From: an uncultured Flavihumibacter sp.
GTDB taxonomy: Bacteria > Bacteroidota > Bacteroidia > Chitinophagales > Chitinophagaceae
DNA: 7,828 nucleotides
Direction of reading: 5' to 3'
NCBI GenBank assembly: GCA_946481605.1
Contig: CAMLPA010000143.1
Span: forward strand, 1 to 7,828
Shown: positions 1 through 6,653 of the stretch, piece by piece
Position numbering within the stretch: the first letter of the stretch is position 1
Layout: every line of letters starts with the position of its first letter
Translations under genes and position numbers: made by a program
The notes under the pieces: generated by a model
Told to the model about the DNA's origin: nothing
The model's database searches: none
The model's input: the letters and a program-made list of their open reading frames with translations, nothing else

Positions 1-846
1 TACCGCAACAGGAACTTTACCCTTCAATGGTGCCTGATCTCCGAAAGCCTGAACGCCTCCGCGCACGTGAAAGGAGAACACGGTTACGGCGGAATATGGG
101 GTGGGGAAGGCGCCAGTTTCCACCACAACCTGCTGGCCCACCACAAAAGCCGGATGCCCAGGTTCAGCGGTTCTTCTTCCACGCAGAATCCCGAAGATGA
201 ATTGGTGGATTACCGCTATAATGTGGTGTACAACTGGACCATCAACAATTCCTACGGCGGTGAAAAAGGGAAATACAATGTGGTGAATAATTATTACAAA
301 GCAGGACCCGCCACCCGGAAAACGGTGGTGGAAAGAATATTGAACCCTTCTTCGCCCTATGGTTTGTTTTATGTGAACGGAAATGTATTGGAGAATTCCC
401 CCAAAGTAACCGCAAACAACTGGGCAGGGGTGCACTGTAAAAACCCCGATTCTGCCCGTGCTGAAAAACCCTTTCCTGCACCCGAAATTAACGGTGTGGA
501 TGCGGCCAAAGCATACGAGCAGGTACTGAAATTCGCCGGCGCCAGTTTCAAAAGAGATGCCCTGGATGAAAGAATCGTAAATGAAGTGCGTTCAGGAACG
601 GCTTCAAATGGGAAGGAAAAAAATGGCATCATCAATACCGTTGAAGAAGCAGGTGGATTGCCGATATTGAAATCTGGCATCGCCCCAAAAGATACGGATG
701 GCGATGGCATACCAGATGTATGGGAGAAAGAACACAAACTGGATCCGTTAAAAAACGACGCCCAACTGAAATCCTTACACAAAGAGTATACAAACCTTGA
801 GATATATTTGAACGGTCTCCTGCAACTGCCAGCAGGGAAAGCCTGA
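1..846 (+). CDS. Pectate lyase, PL1 family (C-terminal part; 5' end outside window)
   Basis: The reading frame is open from base 1 to the TGA at 844-846 (281 residues visible), so the gene begins upstream. The GTG at 67 is only an internal Val codon. The fragment carries the conserved end of the PL1 parallel beta-helix: WGGEGASFHHN (about residues 33-43 of the fragment) followed by SRMPRF (about 50-55). This corresponds to the family's HHN...R-x-P-R region that lines the active-site cleft. A linker with DALDERIVNEVRSGT follows, then an Asp-rich DTDGDGIPDVWE segment (about 231-242) resembling thrombospondin type 3 / dockerin-like calcium-binding repeats, and a closing NLEIYLNGL. This tail order is familiar from Bacteroidota pectate lyases, so the 3' end looks native. 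Family role: Ca2+-dependent beta-elimination of polygalacturonate in the periplasm, on the surface or outside the cell. There is no obvious type IX sorting domain. The signal peptide and the N-terminal half of the helix cannot be seen. Confidence 0.9.
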   Translation, partial: YRNRNFTLQWCLISESLNASAHVKGEHGYGGIWGGEGASFHHNLLAHHKSRMPRFSGSSSTQNPEDELVDYRYNVVYNWTINNSYGGEKGKYNVVNNYYKAGPATRKTVVERILNPSSPYGLFYVNGNVLENSPKVTANNWAGVHCKNPDSARAEKPFPAPEINGVDAAKAYEQVLKFAGASFKRDALDERIVNEVRSGTASNGKEKNGIINTVEEAGGLPILKSGIAPKDTDGDGIPDVWEKEHKLDPLKNDAQLKSLHKEYTNLEIYLNGLLQLPAGKA

Positions 847-856
847 TCTTAAAACC

Positions 857-884
857 CGAAGTACCTCGTTTACGCTAAACTTCG
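857..884 (+). other. Small nested hairpins just after the pectate lyase gene
   Basis: CGAAGT (857-862) pairs perfectly with ACTTCG (879-884). An alternative inner stem GTTTA (868-872) / TAAAC (876-880) has a three-base loop. The two stems share bases and are mutually exclusive. No U-run follows, so this is not a classical terminator. It may form one composite intergenic element with the GC-rich hairpin 14 bases downstream. Function unknown; only the pairing is seen. Confidence 0.3.
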
Positions 885-897
885 CAGAAGGTTCCTG

Positions 898-930
898 CCC
901 CTCTCCCCCGGGAGAGGGGTTGGGGTGAGG
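898..930 (+). repeat. GC-rich hairpin repeat upstream of CE12 gene (REP-like)
   Basis: CCCCTCTCCC (898-907) and GGGAGAGGGG (910-919) form a perfect 10-bp stem with a two-base CC loop, followed by TTGGGGTGAGG (920-930). Read on the other strand, bases 910-930 give CCTCACCCCAA followed by CCCCTCTCCC. From memory this is a motif scattered between genes in many distantly related bacterial genomes, but I cannot count copies here. It ends 21 bases before the CE12 ATG, so a transcript crossing it would carry a very stable stem near the start codon. That could attenuate transcription, block 3' exonucleases or hinder ribosome loading. The stem is seen directly; the repeat status and function are inference. 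Confidence 0.6.
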
Positions 931-951
931 CCACCACGCAAAACAACCACC

Positions 952-1683
952 ATGAAATACCTCCTTTACTGTTTACTCCCATTCTTTTTTACCTCAAAAG
1001 AAAAGATGCATATCTACCTTGTTGGTGATTCCACCATGTCCATCAAAAGCACCAAAGCTGTTCCCGAAATGGGTTGGGGCGTACCTTTCGCTACTTTTTT
1101 CGACAGTTCAGCGGTGGTGGAAAATCATGCGCAGAATGGAAGAAGCACCCGTAGCTTTATGCAGGAGAAACGCTGGGAGCCCATCGTGAATAAACTGGAG
1201 AAAGGTGATTATGTATTGATCCAGTTCGGACACAACGACGAAATACCCACCAAAAAATCAGCCACCACCCCGGATGAGTTCCGGAAGAACCTGGAAAAAT
1301 ACGTGAACGATACCCGTGAAAAAAACGCGTTTCCGGTGTTGGTTACCGCCGTGGCGAGAAGGCATTTTTCCCCTGAAGGAAAACTGCTGGACACACACAA
1401 GGAATATTCCGACATCACCCGCAGCGTGGCCAAACAATTAAATGTTCCACTGGTGGACCTCGATGAAAAAAGCCGTGCTTTATTGCTGCAGATGGGGCCG
1501 GAAGCCTCAAAGCTGCTTTACCTGCACCTGCAACCGGGAGAACACCCGAACCATCCTGCCGGTAAAGCCGACGATACCCATTTCAGCGAACTTGGCGCAA
1601 GGCTGATGGCGCAACTGGTGCTGAAAGAACTGAGGTCGCTTAACTTGCCGATAGTGGATCATGTAGTAAACAATCAGAAATAG
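952..1683 (+). CDS. Rhamnogalacturonan/pectin acetylesterase, CE12-type SGNH hydrolase
   Basis: This 243-residue secreted esterase belongs to the SGNH/GDSL fold. The catalytic blocks are in order: GDSTM with nucleophile Ser27, AQNGRSTRSF with Gly63, GHNDE with Asn95, and DDTHFSELGA with Asp207 and His210. GDSTM, GHNDE and DDTHF, plus the compact length, match rhamnogalacturonan acetylesterases (CE12), which remove acetyl groups from galacturonate in rhamnogalacturonan I or acetylated pectin. The start is set at ATG 952. An in-frame GTG at 925 lies inside the upstream hairpin repeat and would put Arg, Lys and Pro before the hydrophobic leader. Residues 3-14 form a short signal segment; the exact cleavage site is unclear. 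Upstream of the ATG there is no Shine-Dalgarno sequence, only an A/C-rich stretch, as is common in Bacteroidota. The stop is 30 bases before the first CE8 gene, so the two are probably co-transcribed. Substrate preference (rhamnogalacturonan I or homogalacturonan) cannot be decided from sequence. Confidence 0.88.
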   Translation: MKYLLYCLLPFFFTSKEKMHIYLVGDSTMSIKSTKAVPEMGWGVPFATFFDSSAVVENHAQNGRSTRSFMQEKRWEPIVNKLEKGDYVLIQFGHNDEIPTKKSATTPDEFRKNLEKYVNDTREKNAFPVLVTAVARRHFSPEGKLLDTHKEYSDITRSVAKQLNVPLVDLDEKSRALLLQMGPEASKLLYLHLQPGEHPNHPAGKADDTHFSELGARLMAQLVLKELRSLNLPIVDHVVNNQK

Positions 1684-1713
1684 TTCATCCGCCACAACAA
1701 TAACCCGCTTACT

Positions 1714-2697
1714 ATGTACAGAATTACCACGCTGTGTTTTTTATTTCTTGCCGCTGTTTTGCTGTCCTGGCGTGCCGATCCTGTTAAATTGGTGGTGGCC
1801 AAAGATGGTACCGGCGATTATACCACCATCCAGGAGGCTGTAAATGCGGTGCGCGATCTTTCACAAGTCCGCGTAACCATTCACGTTAAGAACGGCATTT
1901 ACCGTGAAAAACTGGTGATCCCTTCCTGGAAAACACGGATATCGATTATCGGTGAAAATACGGATAGCACCATTATCTCCTGGAACGATTATTCCGGTAA
2001 ACCCTATCCGGGAAAGGATTTTACGGGCAAGGATAAATTCAGTACTTATACTTCATATACCGTTCTCGTACAGGGCAATGATTTTATTGCCGAAAACCTG
2101 ACCATCGAAAATACATCCGGTCCCGTAGGGCAGGCCGTGGCGCTCCATGTGGAGGGCGACAGGTGCATTGTACGCAAATGCAGGCTCCTCGGTAACCAGG
2201 ATACGCTGTACACCGCCACCAATACCAGCAGGCAGTATTATGAAGATTGTTATATAGAAGGCACAACGGATTTTATTTTCGGCGAAGCAACCGCTGTTTT
2301 TCAACGCTGCACCATCTTCAGCAAAAGAAATTCTTACATTACCGCAGCATCTACATCGCCTGCGCAGCCATTCGGGTATGTATTTTTTGATTGTACGCTG
2401 AAGGCCGATACTTCTGCTAGGAAAGTTTACCTGGGACGGCCATGGCGGCCACACGCAAAAACGGTGTTCATCCGCACGGATATGGATGCGCATATTCTGC
2501 CCGCAGGCTGGGACAACTGGCGCAACCCGGACAATGAAAAAACAGTGTTGTACGCGGAATATGAAAGCAAAGGGCCGGGCGCTTCAAAGGAACGGGTGAA
2601 ATGGGCGAAACAACTTGCGGCAAAGGAGCTGAAACAATACACTTTGAAACAAATTTTTACCCGGCACGACGGATGGGTGCCTGAAAAAGGGCGGTAA
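1714..2697 (+). CDS. Pectin methylesterase (pectinesterase), CE8 family, copy 1
   Basis: The 327-residue protein is predicted to hydrolyse methyl esters of homogalacturonan, releasing methanol and exposing carboxylates for lyase and hydrolase attack. The full CE8 signature is present on a right-handed beta-helix: GIYREK (61-66), GPVGQAVAL with Gln140, GNQDTLY with Gln162 and the acid/base Asp163, TTDFIFG with the nucleophile Asp186, and LGRPWRP with Arg242 and Trp244. The first 18 or so residues form a hydrophobic export signal. LLSWRA follows where copy 2 (6654-7649) has LLSC, so no lipobox Cys is present and the protein is probably soluble in the periplasm or released. The mature enzyme starts almost directly with the first beta-helix motif, AKDGTGDYTTIQ. 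It lies 30 bases after the CE12 gene. The two CE8 proteins align along their full length with roughly half the residues identical (by eye), so they are diverged paralogues. Confidence 0.95.
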   Translation: MYRITTLCFLFLAAVLLSWRADPVKLVVAKDGTGDYTTIQEAVNAVRDLSQVRVTIHVKNGIYREKLVIPSWKTRISIIGENTDSTIISWNDYSGKPYPGKDFTGKDKFSTYTSYTVLVQGNDFIAENLTIENTSGPVGQAVALHVEGDRCIVRKCRLLGNQDTLYTATNTSRQYYEDCYIEGTTDFIFGEATAVFQRCTIFSKRNSYITAASTSPAQPFGYVFFDCTLKADTSARKVYLGRPWRPHAKTVFIRTDMDAHILPAGWDNWRNPDNEKTVLYAEYESKGPGASKERVKWAKQLAAKELKQYTLKQIFTRHDGWVPEKGR

Positions 2698-2708
2698 AAT
2701 GTATGCAA

Positions 2709-2740
2709 GGCTTTGCTTACGCTGAATCTTTGAGCAAGCC
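2709..2740 (+). other. Imperfect hairpin between CE8 copy 1 and the DUF1593 gene
   Basis: GGCTTTGCT (2709-2717) can pair with AGCAAGCC (2733-2740) as an 8-bp stem with one bulged T and a 15-base loop. No U-run follows, so it is a poor terminator. It could be an RNA stability element, or chance. The rest of the 81-base gap (2698-2778) shows no convincing promoter. Confidence 0.22.
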
Positions 2741-2778
2741 TCAATACCGGTTACGTTCGAAACGTCAAATTTTTGCAG

Positions 2779-4068
2779 ATGAAAAAGCTACTGTTATTGC
2801 TGCTGGTTTTCATTGGTGTAATGAATGTAAATGCACAACAGCCGGTTCCCGTAAAACCCAGGGTGTTGATAAGCACGGATATTGGCGGAACCGACCCCGA
2901 TGACAATCAGTCTATGACGCATTTGCTGATGTACAGCGATAAATTTAAGATTGAAGGTCTTGTATCGTCCCCGTCATACGGGAATGGGAGTAAGGCTGAA
3001 ATTTTACGCATGATAGACCTCTATGAAAAAGATTACCCCAAACTGAAAGCGCATGAAAAAAAACTTGCGTCTCCGGGTTATTTGCGGTCAGTGACCAAAC
3101 AGGGCAAAAAGGGGAGTGCTCCTTACAAAGGATACACATCAGCCACGGAAGGGTCGGAATGGATCATCAAATGTGCCAGGAAGAAATCGGCACAGCCCTT
3201 GTGGGTATTGGGCTGGGGCGGTTTGGAAGATGTGGCGCAGGCCCTGCACGATGCCCCGGATATCCAGGATAAGATTCGTATTTACTGGATCGGAGGCCCC
3301 AATAAAAAATGGAGCGCGAACAGCTATAATTATATCGTTAAGCACTTTCCTGACCTCTGGTTTATTGAAGTGAATGCGTCTTACTATGGGTTCTTCTCCA
3401 AAACTGATATAATCGATAGCATAAGAGGCGATAAATACTACGATAACTATATCCGCTCTTCGGGGCATCTCGGAAAGGATTTTAAAAATTACTATAGCGG
3501 GGAAGTAAAGATGGGCGATACGCCATCGTTGCTGTACCTCATGGACGGCGATCCCGAAAATCCCATGCGGGAAAGCTGGGGCGGAAGCTTTGAGCGTTTT
3601 ACCAACAGTCCTAAAGTTGTTTTTGATCGAGCTACACAGGTGACCGATACCGTGTCTTTTTGTACGATAGTAGAGTTTGTACTGAATGGCCCCGAAATAA
3701 ATATTCCACCGGATTCCGTTTGTTTCTGGATGGAAGTTCCCTACAAAAATGAGGTACAGAAATGGGGAGGTTATTACCTGGGTGATGGCAAATACGGACT
3801 GATGTACATTCCAAAGCAAGCTGAAAAGCTGCATTACAAAATTACTTCAGCAATCCCGGGGTTCAAGGCGCGGCAAGGTGTGCTCACTGTTACCAACCAA
3901 TGGCCGGGAAAAGAAAATGCAACAGATTATAAGCTTGGTAAAAACTGGTTTACGGATAAGAAAGATCCTCAACTGTACGATGGAAAGATACAGGGCGGTA
4001 AAACCGTTTCAAAGTGGCGCGAAGAAGTTTTGCTGGATTGGGCAAAAAGGTGGGCATGGCTCAGGTAA
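2779..4068 (+). CDS. Secreted DUF1593 (Sde182-like, nucleoside-hydrolase-like) protein
   Basis: The 429-residue product has a clear Sec signal peptide (Lys2-Lys3, then a Leu-rich core, probable cleavage after NVNA at residue 19). ATG 2779 is chosen over an in-frame TTG at 2773 because it gives a standard MKK leader. The mature N-terminus reads RVLISTDIGGTDPDDNQS (28-45), with Asp34, Asp39, Asp41 and Asp42. This resembles the Ca2+-binding Asp cluster of nucleoside hydrolases and is typical of the DUF1593 / 'cellulose-binding Sde182' family. Further family-like blocks are WVLGWGGLEDVAQAL, IYWIGGPN and an ESWGGSFERF segment. The C-terminal roughly 130 residues look like a separate beta-rich domain. 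Proteins of this family are often encoded near polysaccharide-degrading enzymes. The reaction is not known to me; a glycosidase acting on a furanosyl or other side-chain sugar is possible but unproven. Family assignment is confident, function is not. Confidence 0.85.
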   Translation: MKKLLLLLLVFIGVMNVNAQQPVPVKPRVLISTDIGGTDPDDNQSMTHLLMYSDKFKIEGLVSSPSYGNGSKAEILRMIDLYEKDYPKLKAHEKKLASPGYLRSVTKQGKKGSAPYKGYTSATEGSEWIIKCARKKSAQPLWVLGWGGLEDVAQALHDAPDIQDKIRIYWIGGPNKKWSANSYNYIVKHFPDLWFIEVNASYYGFFSKTDIIDSIRGDKYYDNYIRSSGHLGKDFKNYYSGEVKMGDTPSLLYLMDGDPENPMRESWGGSFERFTNSPKVVFDRATQVTDTVSFCTIVEFVLNGPEINIPPDSVCFWMEVPYKNEVQKWGGYYLGDGKYGLMYIPKQAEKLHYKITSAIPGFKARQGVLTVTNQWPGKENATDYKLGKNWFTDKKDPQLYDGKIQGGKTVSKWREEVLLDWAKRWAWLR

Positions 4069-4131
4069 TGGGCGGATAATGGAATTCGATATAAGGACCG
4101 GAACTGATCTGAAAATCGATATGTATGGATA

Positions 4132-4227
4132 AAATGATTTCATCCTGAAAAGATCAAATAATGATAAAGAAAATACTTATTGCGTGTTTGTTTTTTAACG
4201 GGGTACATGCTGGTATTTTCGCCCAGG
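4132..4227 (+). repeat. Direct repeat copy A: leader of the esterase gene
   Basis: This stretch matches 5056-5153. The core 4145-4174 is identical over 30 bases to 5071-5100. The signal-peptide codons that follow are about 80% identical (54 of the 67 bases starting at the ATG), ending in the shared GCCCAGG. Upstream of the core the match continues with two single-base gaps. In copy B the same upstream bases encode the last residues of the esterase (FISEKIK-stop); here they read PEKIK-stop behind a TGA at 4135-4137 and a shifted frame. This copy therefore looks like a decayed gene end directly in front of the esterase start. Confidence 0.9.
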
Positions 4228-5087
4228 AAAAGATAGTATTGTGGCCCAATGGGGGCATGCCTAATACAAAGCATCTTCCGATGAGCGACAGCATCGCCAA
4301 TGAACGGGTGTACCAGGTGGGGAAACCTTCCATGCTGGCATATTTCCCTTCCCGCCAGGAAAATAAACGTGCTGCTGTGGTCATTTGTCCGGGAGGCGGC
4401 TACCAGCGACTTGCTTATATGATCAGCGGGGTGCAATTGGCAAAATGGTTCAATACCATCGGTATGAGTGCTTTTGTCCTGAATTACAGGCTTCCGCATT
4501 CCCCGGATTTGATTGAAAGGTCGAAAGCGCCATTGCAGGATTTGCAAAGGGCCATTCAACTGATCAGGAAAAATGCGGTTCTATGGAATATTGATTCCAG
4601 TCGGGTGGGCGTAATGGGGTCCTCCGCGGGAGGGCATCTTGCGGCAATGGCTGCTGTAAGTTCCAAACTGATGTATGGCAGGAAAGACAGTGTTTCTTTC
4701 ATGTCTTTTCTGCCGGATTTTTCAGTGCTTGTTTCTCCCGTAATCAGCATGGGCGAATATGCGCATGCAGGCAGCAGGAAAACATTGCTGGGAGAAAAAC
4801 CCACTGATAAGGATATAGAAGTTTTCTCCGCAGAAAAACTTGTATCCGCTGCCACATGTCCGGCATTTCTTGTTCATGCTGCCAATGATAAAACAGTAGC
4901 TGCGGAAAACAGTTTGGTGTACGCTGCTGCAATGTTGAAACACAAAAGACCGGTAAGCGTGCATATTTTCCCGGAGGGAGGACACGCCATCGCACTGCGC
5001 AATAACCCGGGAAGCACAGCGCTATGGCCAGCATTATGTGAGCGCTGGCTTATTGAAATGAATTTCATCTCTGAAAAGATCAAATAA
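4161..5087 (+). CDS. Secreted alpha/beta-hydrolase esterase (putative pectin/acyl esterase)
   Basis: The 308-residue protein has an alpha/beta-hydrolase fold of the acetyl-xylan-esterase / BD-FAE-like lipase-esterase type. Visible elements are the oxyanion-hole loop CPGGGY (76-81), the nucleophile elbow GSSAGG with Ser155, the HAANDKTV strand end with Asp243, and EGGHAIAL with His275, giving a complete Ser-Asp-His triad. A signal peptide (MIKKILIACLFFNG...) probably ends near GIFAQ at residues 18-22, and the mature protein starts with EKIVLWPNG. Beside two pectin methylesterases and a CE12 enzyme it most likely removes acetyl (or other acyl) groups from pectin in the periplasm; the exact substrate is not determined. 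ATG 4161 is supported by the shared leader with the GH28 gene. Its TAA at 5085-5087 overlaps the next ATG by one base, which implies translational coupling. The final residues (about EMNFISEKIK) lie inside the direct repeat and may be a late addition to the family's normal C-terminus. Confidence 0.88.
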   Translation: MIKKILIACLFFNGVHAGIFAQEKIVLWPNGGMPNTKHLPMSDSIANERVYQVGKPSMLAYFPSRQENKRAAVVICPGGGYQRLAYMISGVQLAKWFNTIGMSAFVLNYRLPHSPDLIERSKAPLQDLQRAIQLIRKNAVLWNIDSSRVGVMGSSAGGHLAAMAAVSSKLMYGRKDSVSFMSFLPDFSVLVSPVISMGEYAHAGSRKTLLGEKPTDKDIEVFSAEKLVSAATCPAFLVHAANDKTVAAENSLVYAAAMLKHKRPVSVHIFPEGGHAIALRNNPGSTALWPALCERWLIEMNFISEKIK

Positions 5088-5153
5088 TGATAAAGAAAAT
5101 CCTCGCCGCCTTTTTGTTTTTTAACGGTGTTTGTGCTGGTGTTTACGCCCAGG
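5056..5153 (+). repeat. Direct repeat copy B: esterase 3' end plus GH28 leader
   Basis: This is the second copy of the repeat found at 4132-4227, with copies about 925 bases apart, almost exactly the esterase gene length. It holds the esterase's last 10 or so codons, the TAATG junction (5085-5089) and the GH28 signal-peptide codons to 5153. The encoded leaders MIKKILIACLFFNGVHAG and MIKKILAAFLFFNGVCAG are near-identical, although the two mature proteins belong to unrelated folds. The shared segment must therefore reflect duplication or recombination rather than common ancestry of the genes. Confidence 0.9.
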
Positions 5154-6649
5154 CTTATTCCTGGGAAAAACTTCCGGTGGCCCAGTTGCCCTCTTTTAAA
5201 AAAGATACCATCAACATCAAAGCTTTTGGAGCAAAGAATGATGGTGTTACGCTCAATACAAAAAACATCAACAACGCTATCATGGCCTGCTCAAAAAAGG
5301 GCGGTGGTGTGGTGCTTGTGCCTGAAGGCATCTGGCTCACAGGACCTGTGGAAATGCAGAGTAATGTAAACCTTCACCTGAAAGCAGGCGCTATGCTGTT
5401 GTTTACAAAAGACTTCGATCAATACCCGCTGGTAGAAGGATTTTACGAGGGAAGAAGAGCGGCCAGGAACCAGTCGCCGGTATTTGGAACCAACCTTCGC
5501 AATATTGCCATTACCGGGAGAGGTGTAGTGGACGGCAACGGCGATGTGTGGCGCATGGTTGGTCGCGACAGGCTTACGGCATCGGAATGGAAAAAGAAAG
5601 TAGCATCCGGAGGAATCGTTAGTGCCGATGAAAAACTCTGGTATCCTTCCGCCAAAACAAAAAAGGCGCATGAAGAAAAGCGCAGTATGTTACTGGAACC
5701 GGGAAAATCCCTGAAGGATTTCGAAGACATTAAAGATTACCTCCGTCCCAACCTGGTGGTATTCATCAATTGCAACCGTTTTTTACTGGAAGGCGTTACG
5801 TTTCAGAACTCACCTGCCTGGAACCTTCACCCCATCATGTGCAGCGATATTACACTGAAAAACGTGACCGTTAAAAACCCGGAGTACGCGCAGAACGGTG
5901 ATGGAATAGACCTGGAATCCTGTAAAAATTTCCTCCTCGAAGACTGCACCTTTGATGTAGGGGATGATGCTATCTGCATCAAATCCGGAAAAGATGAGGA
6001 AGGCAGAAAGCGCGGTATGCCAACAGAAAATGGCGTGGTGAGAAACTGCATTGTGTACAAGGGACATGGCGGCTTCGTGGTCGGCAGTGAAATGAGTGGC
6101 GGGGCGAGAAATATTTTCGTGGAGAATTGCCTGTTCATGGGTACCGACAAAGGATTGCGCTTTAAAACCACCCGCGGACGCGGCGGTGTGGTGGAACATA
6201 TTTATGCAAGGAATATTTATATGAAGGATATTGTTCAGGAAGCAATATTCTTCGATATGTATTATTTCGTGAAATCTCCAACCGACGGGGAAAGAACGGT
6301 TACACCCGAAGTGAATGCGGGAACACCGGTTTTCCGGAAAGTGTTTATGGAGAATATTGTGTGTGAGGGCGCAAACAAAGGCATCTTCATCCGGGGATTA
6401 CCAGAAATGAATGTCCAGGACATCCACATGAAGAAGATGACCCTCACTTCAAAAATCGGGGCCGAAATTATTGAGGGGACCCGTATCTATATGAAAAATA
6501 TTACGCTCAACTGTACGGTAAACACACCGGTTGTATTGGTGGAGAACAGCCATGAAGTGTGGGTGAAATCCCTGGAGTATCCGGCTACAGATACACCTTT
6601 TGAATTGAAAGGCACACCAGCCTCCGAATTAAAAATCCAAAAGAACTGA
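5087..6649 (+). CDS. Polygalacturonase / exo-galacturonosidase, GH28 family
   Basis: The 520-residue secreted glycoside hydrolase should cleave alpha-1,4 bonds in de-esterified homogalacturonan by inversion. An N-terminal signal peptide (to about AQ at 21-22) precedes the beta-helix cap INIKAFGAKNDGVTLNT. All GH28 active-site blocks are visible: NGDGID with Asp272 (classical NTD), GDDAI with Asp293 and Asp294, GHGG with His327, and RFK with Arg358 and Lys360 (classical RIK). Between DGNGDVW (149-155) and YLRPNL (218-223) lies an insertion of about 60 residues containing a SEWKKKVASGG segment, a layout I associate with Bacteroidota GH28 enzymes rather than short fungal endo-polygalacturonases. 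That makes exo-type action or attack on oligogalacturonides plausible but unproven. The ATG overlaps the esterase stop (TAATG). The TGA is 4 bases before the second CE8 gene, so esterase, GH28 and CE8 form a tight transcription unit. Confidence 0.94.
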   Translation: MIKKILAAFLFFNGVCAGVYAQAYSWEKLPVAQLPSFKKDTINIKAFGAKNDGVTLNTKNINNAIMACSKKGGGVVLVPEGIWLTGPVEMQSNVNLHLKAGAMLLFTKDFDQYPLVEGFYEGRRAARNQSPVFGTNLRNIAITGRGVVDGNGDVWRMVGRDRLTASEWKKKVASGGIVSADEKLWYPSAKTKKAHEEKRSMLLEPGKSLKDFEDIKDYLRPNLVVFINCNRFLLEGVTFQNSPAWNLHPIMCSDITLKNVTVKNPEYAQNGDGIDLESCKNFLLEDCTFDVGDDAICIKSGKDEEGRKRGMPTENGVVRNCIVYKGHGGFVVGSEMSGGARNIFVENCLFMGTDKGLRFKTTRGRGGVVEHIYARNIYMKDIVQEAIFFDMYYFVKSPTDGERTVTPEVNAGTPVFRKVFMENIVCEGANKGIFIRGLPEMNVQDIHMKKMTLTSKIGAEIIEGTRIYMKNITLNCTVNTPVVLVENSHEVWVKSLEYPATDTPFELKGTPASELKIQKN

Positions 6650-6653
6650 TCCC

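Noticed and set aside
952..990. Lipobox-like LLYC (Cys7) in the CE12 leader
   Set aside because: Only six residues precede the Cys and the hydrophobic stretch continues after it, so it cannot be a normal lipoprotein signal.
2725..2775. TAnnTTTG-like words AATCTTTG (2725-2732) and AATTTTTG (2768-2775) before the DUF1593 gene
   Set aside because: Each lacks the first T; the first has no TTG at the right distance and the second is too close to the ATG.
3139..3834. Long antisense open frame (231 codons) on the - strand within the DUF1593 gene
   Set aside because: It lies wholly inside a well-supported gene, has no recognisable domain or start context, and its length follows from codon bias of the sense strand.
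4086..4122. TCGATAT occurring twice (4086-4092 and 4116-4122), 30 bases apart
   Set aside because: A seven-base AT-rich word repeated once in a short intergenic gap is likely chance; no further sites or symmetry support an operator.
3878..4132. Small + strand open frame overlapping the end of the DUF1593 gene and the following gap
   Set aside because: Most of it overlaps the DUF1593 coding region in another frame, and the tail beyond 4068 has no domain, signal peptide or start context.
5810..6199. Antisense open frames opposite the GH28 catalytic region
   Set aside because: The sense strand carries all GH28 catalytic motifs here; the antisense translations show no family features.
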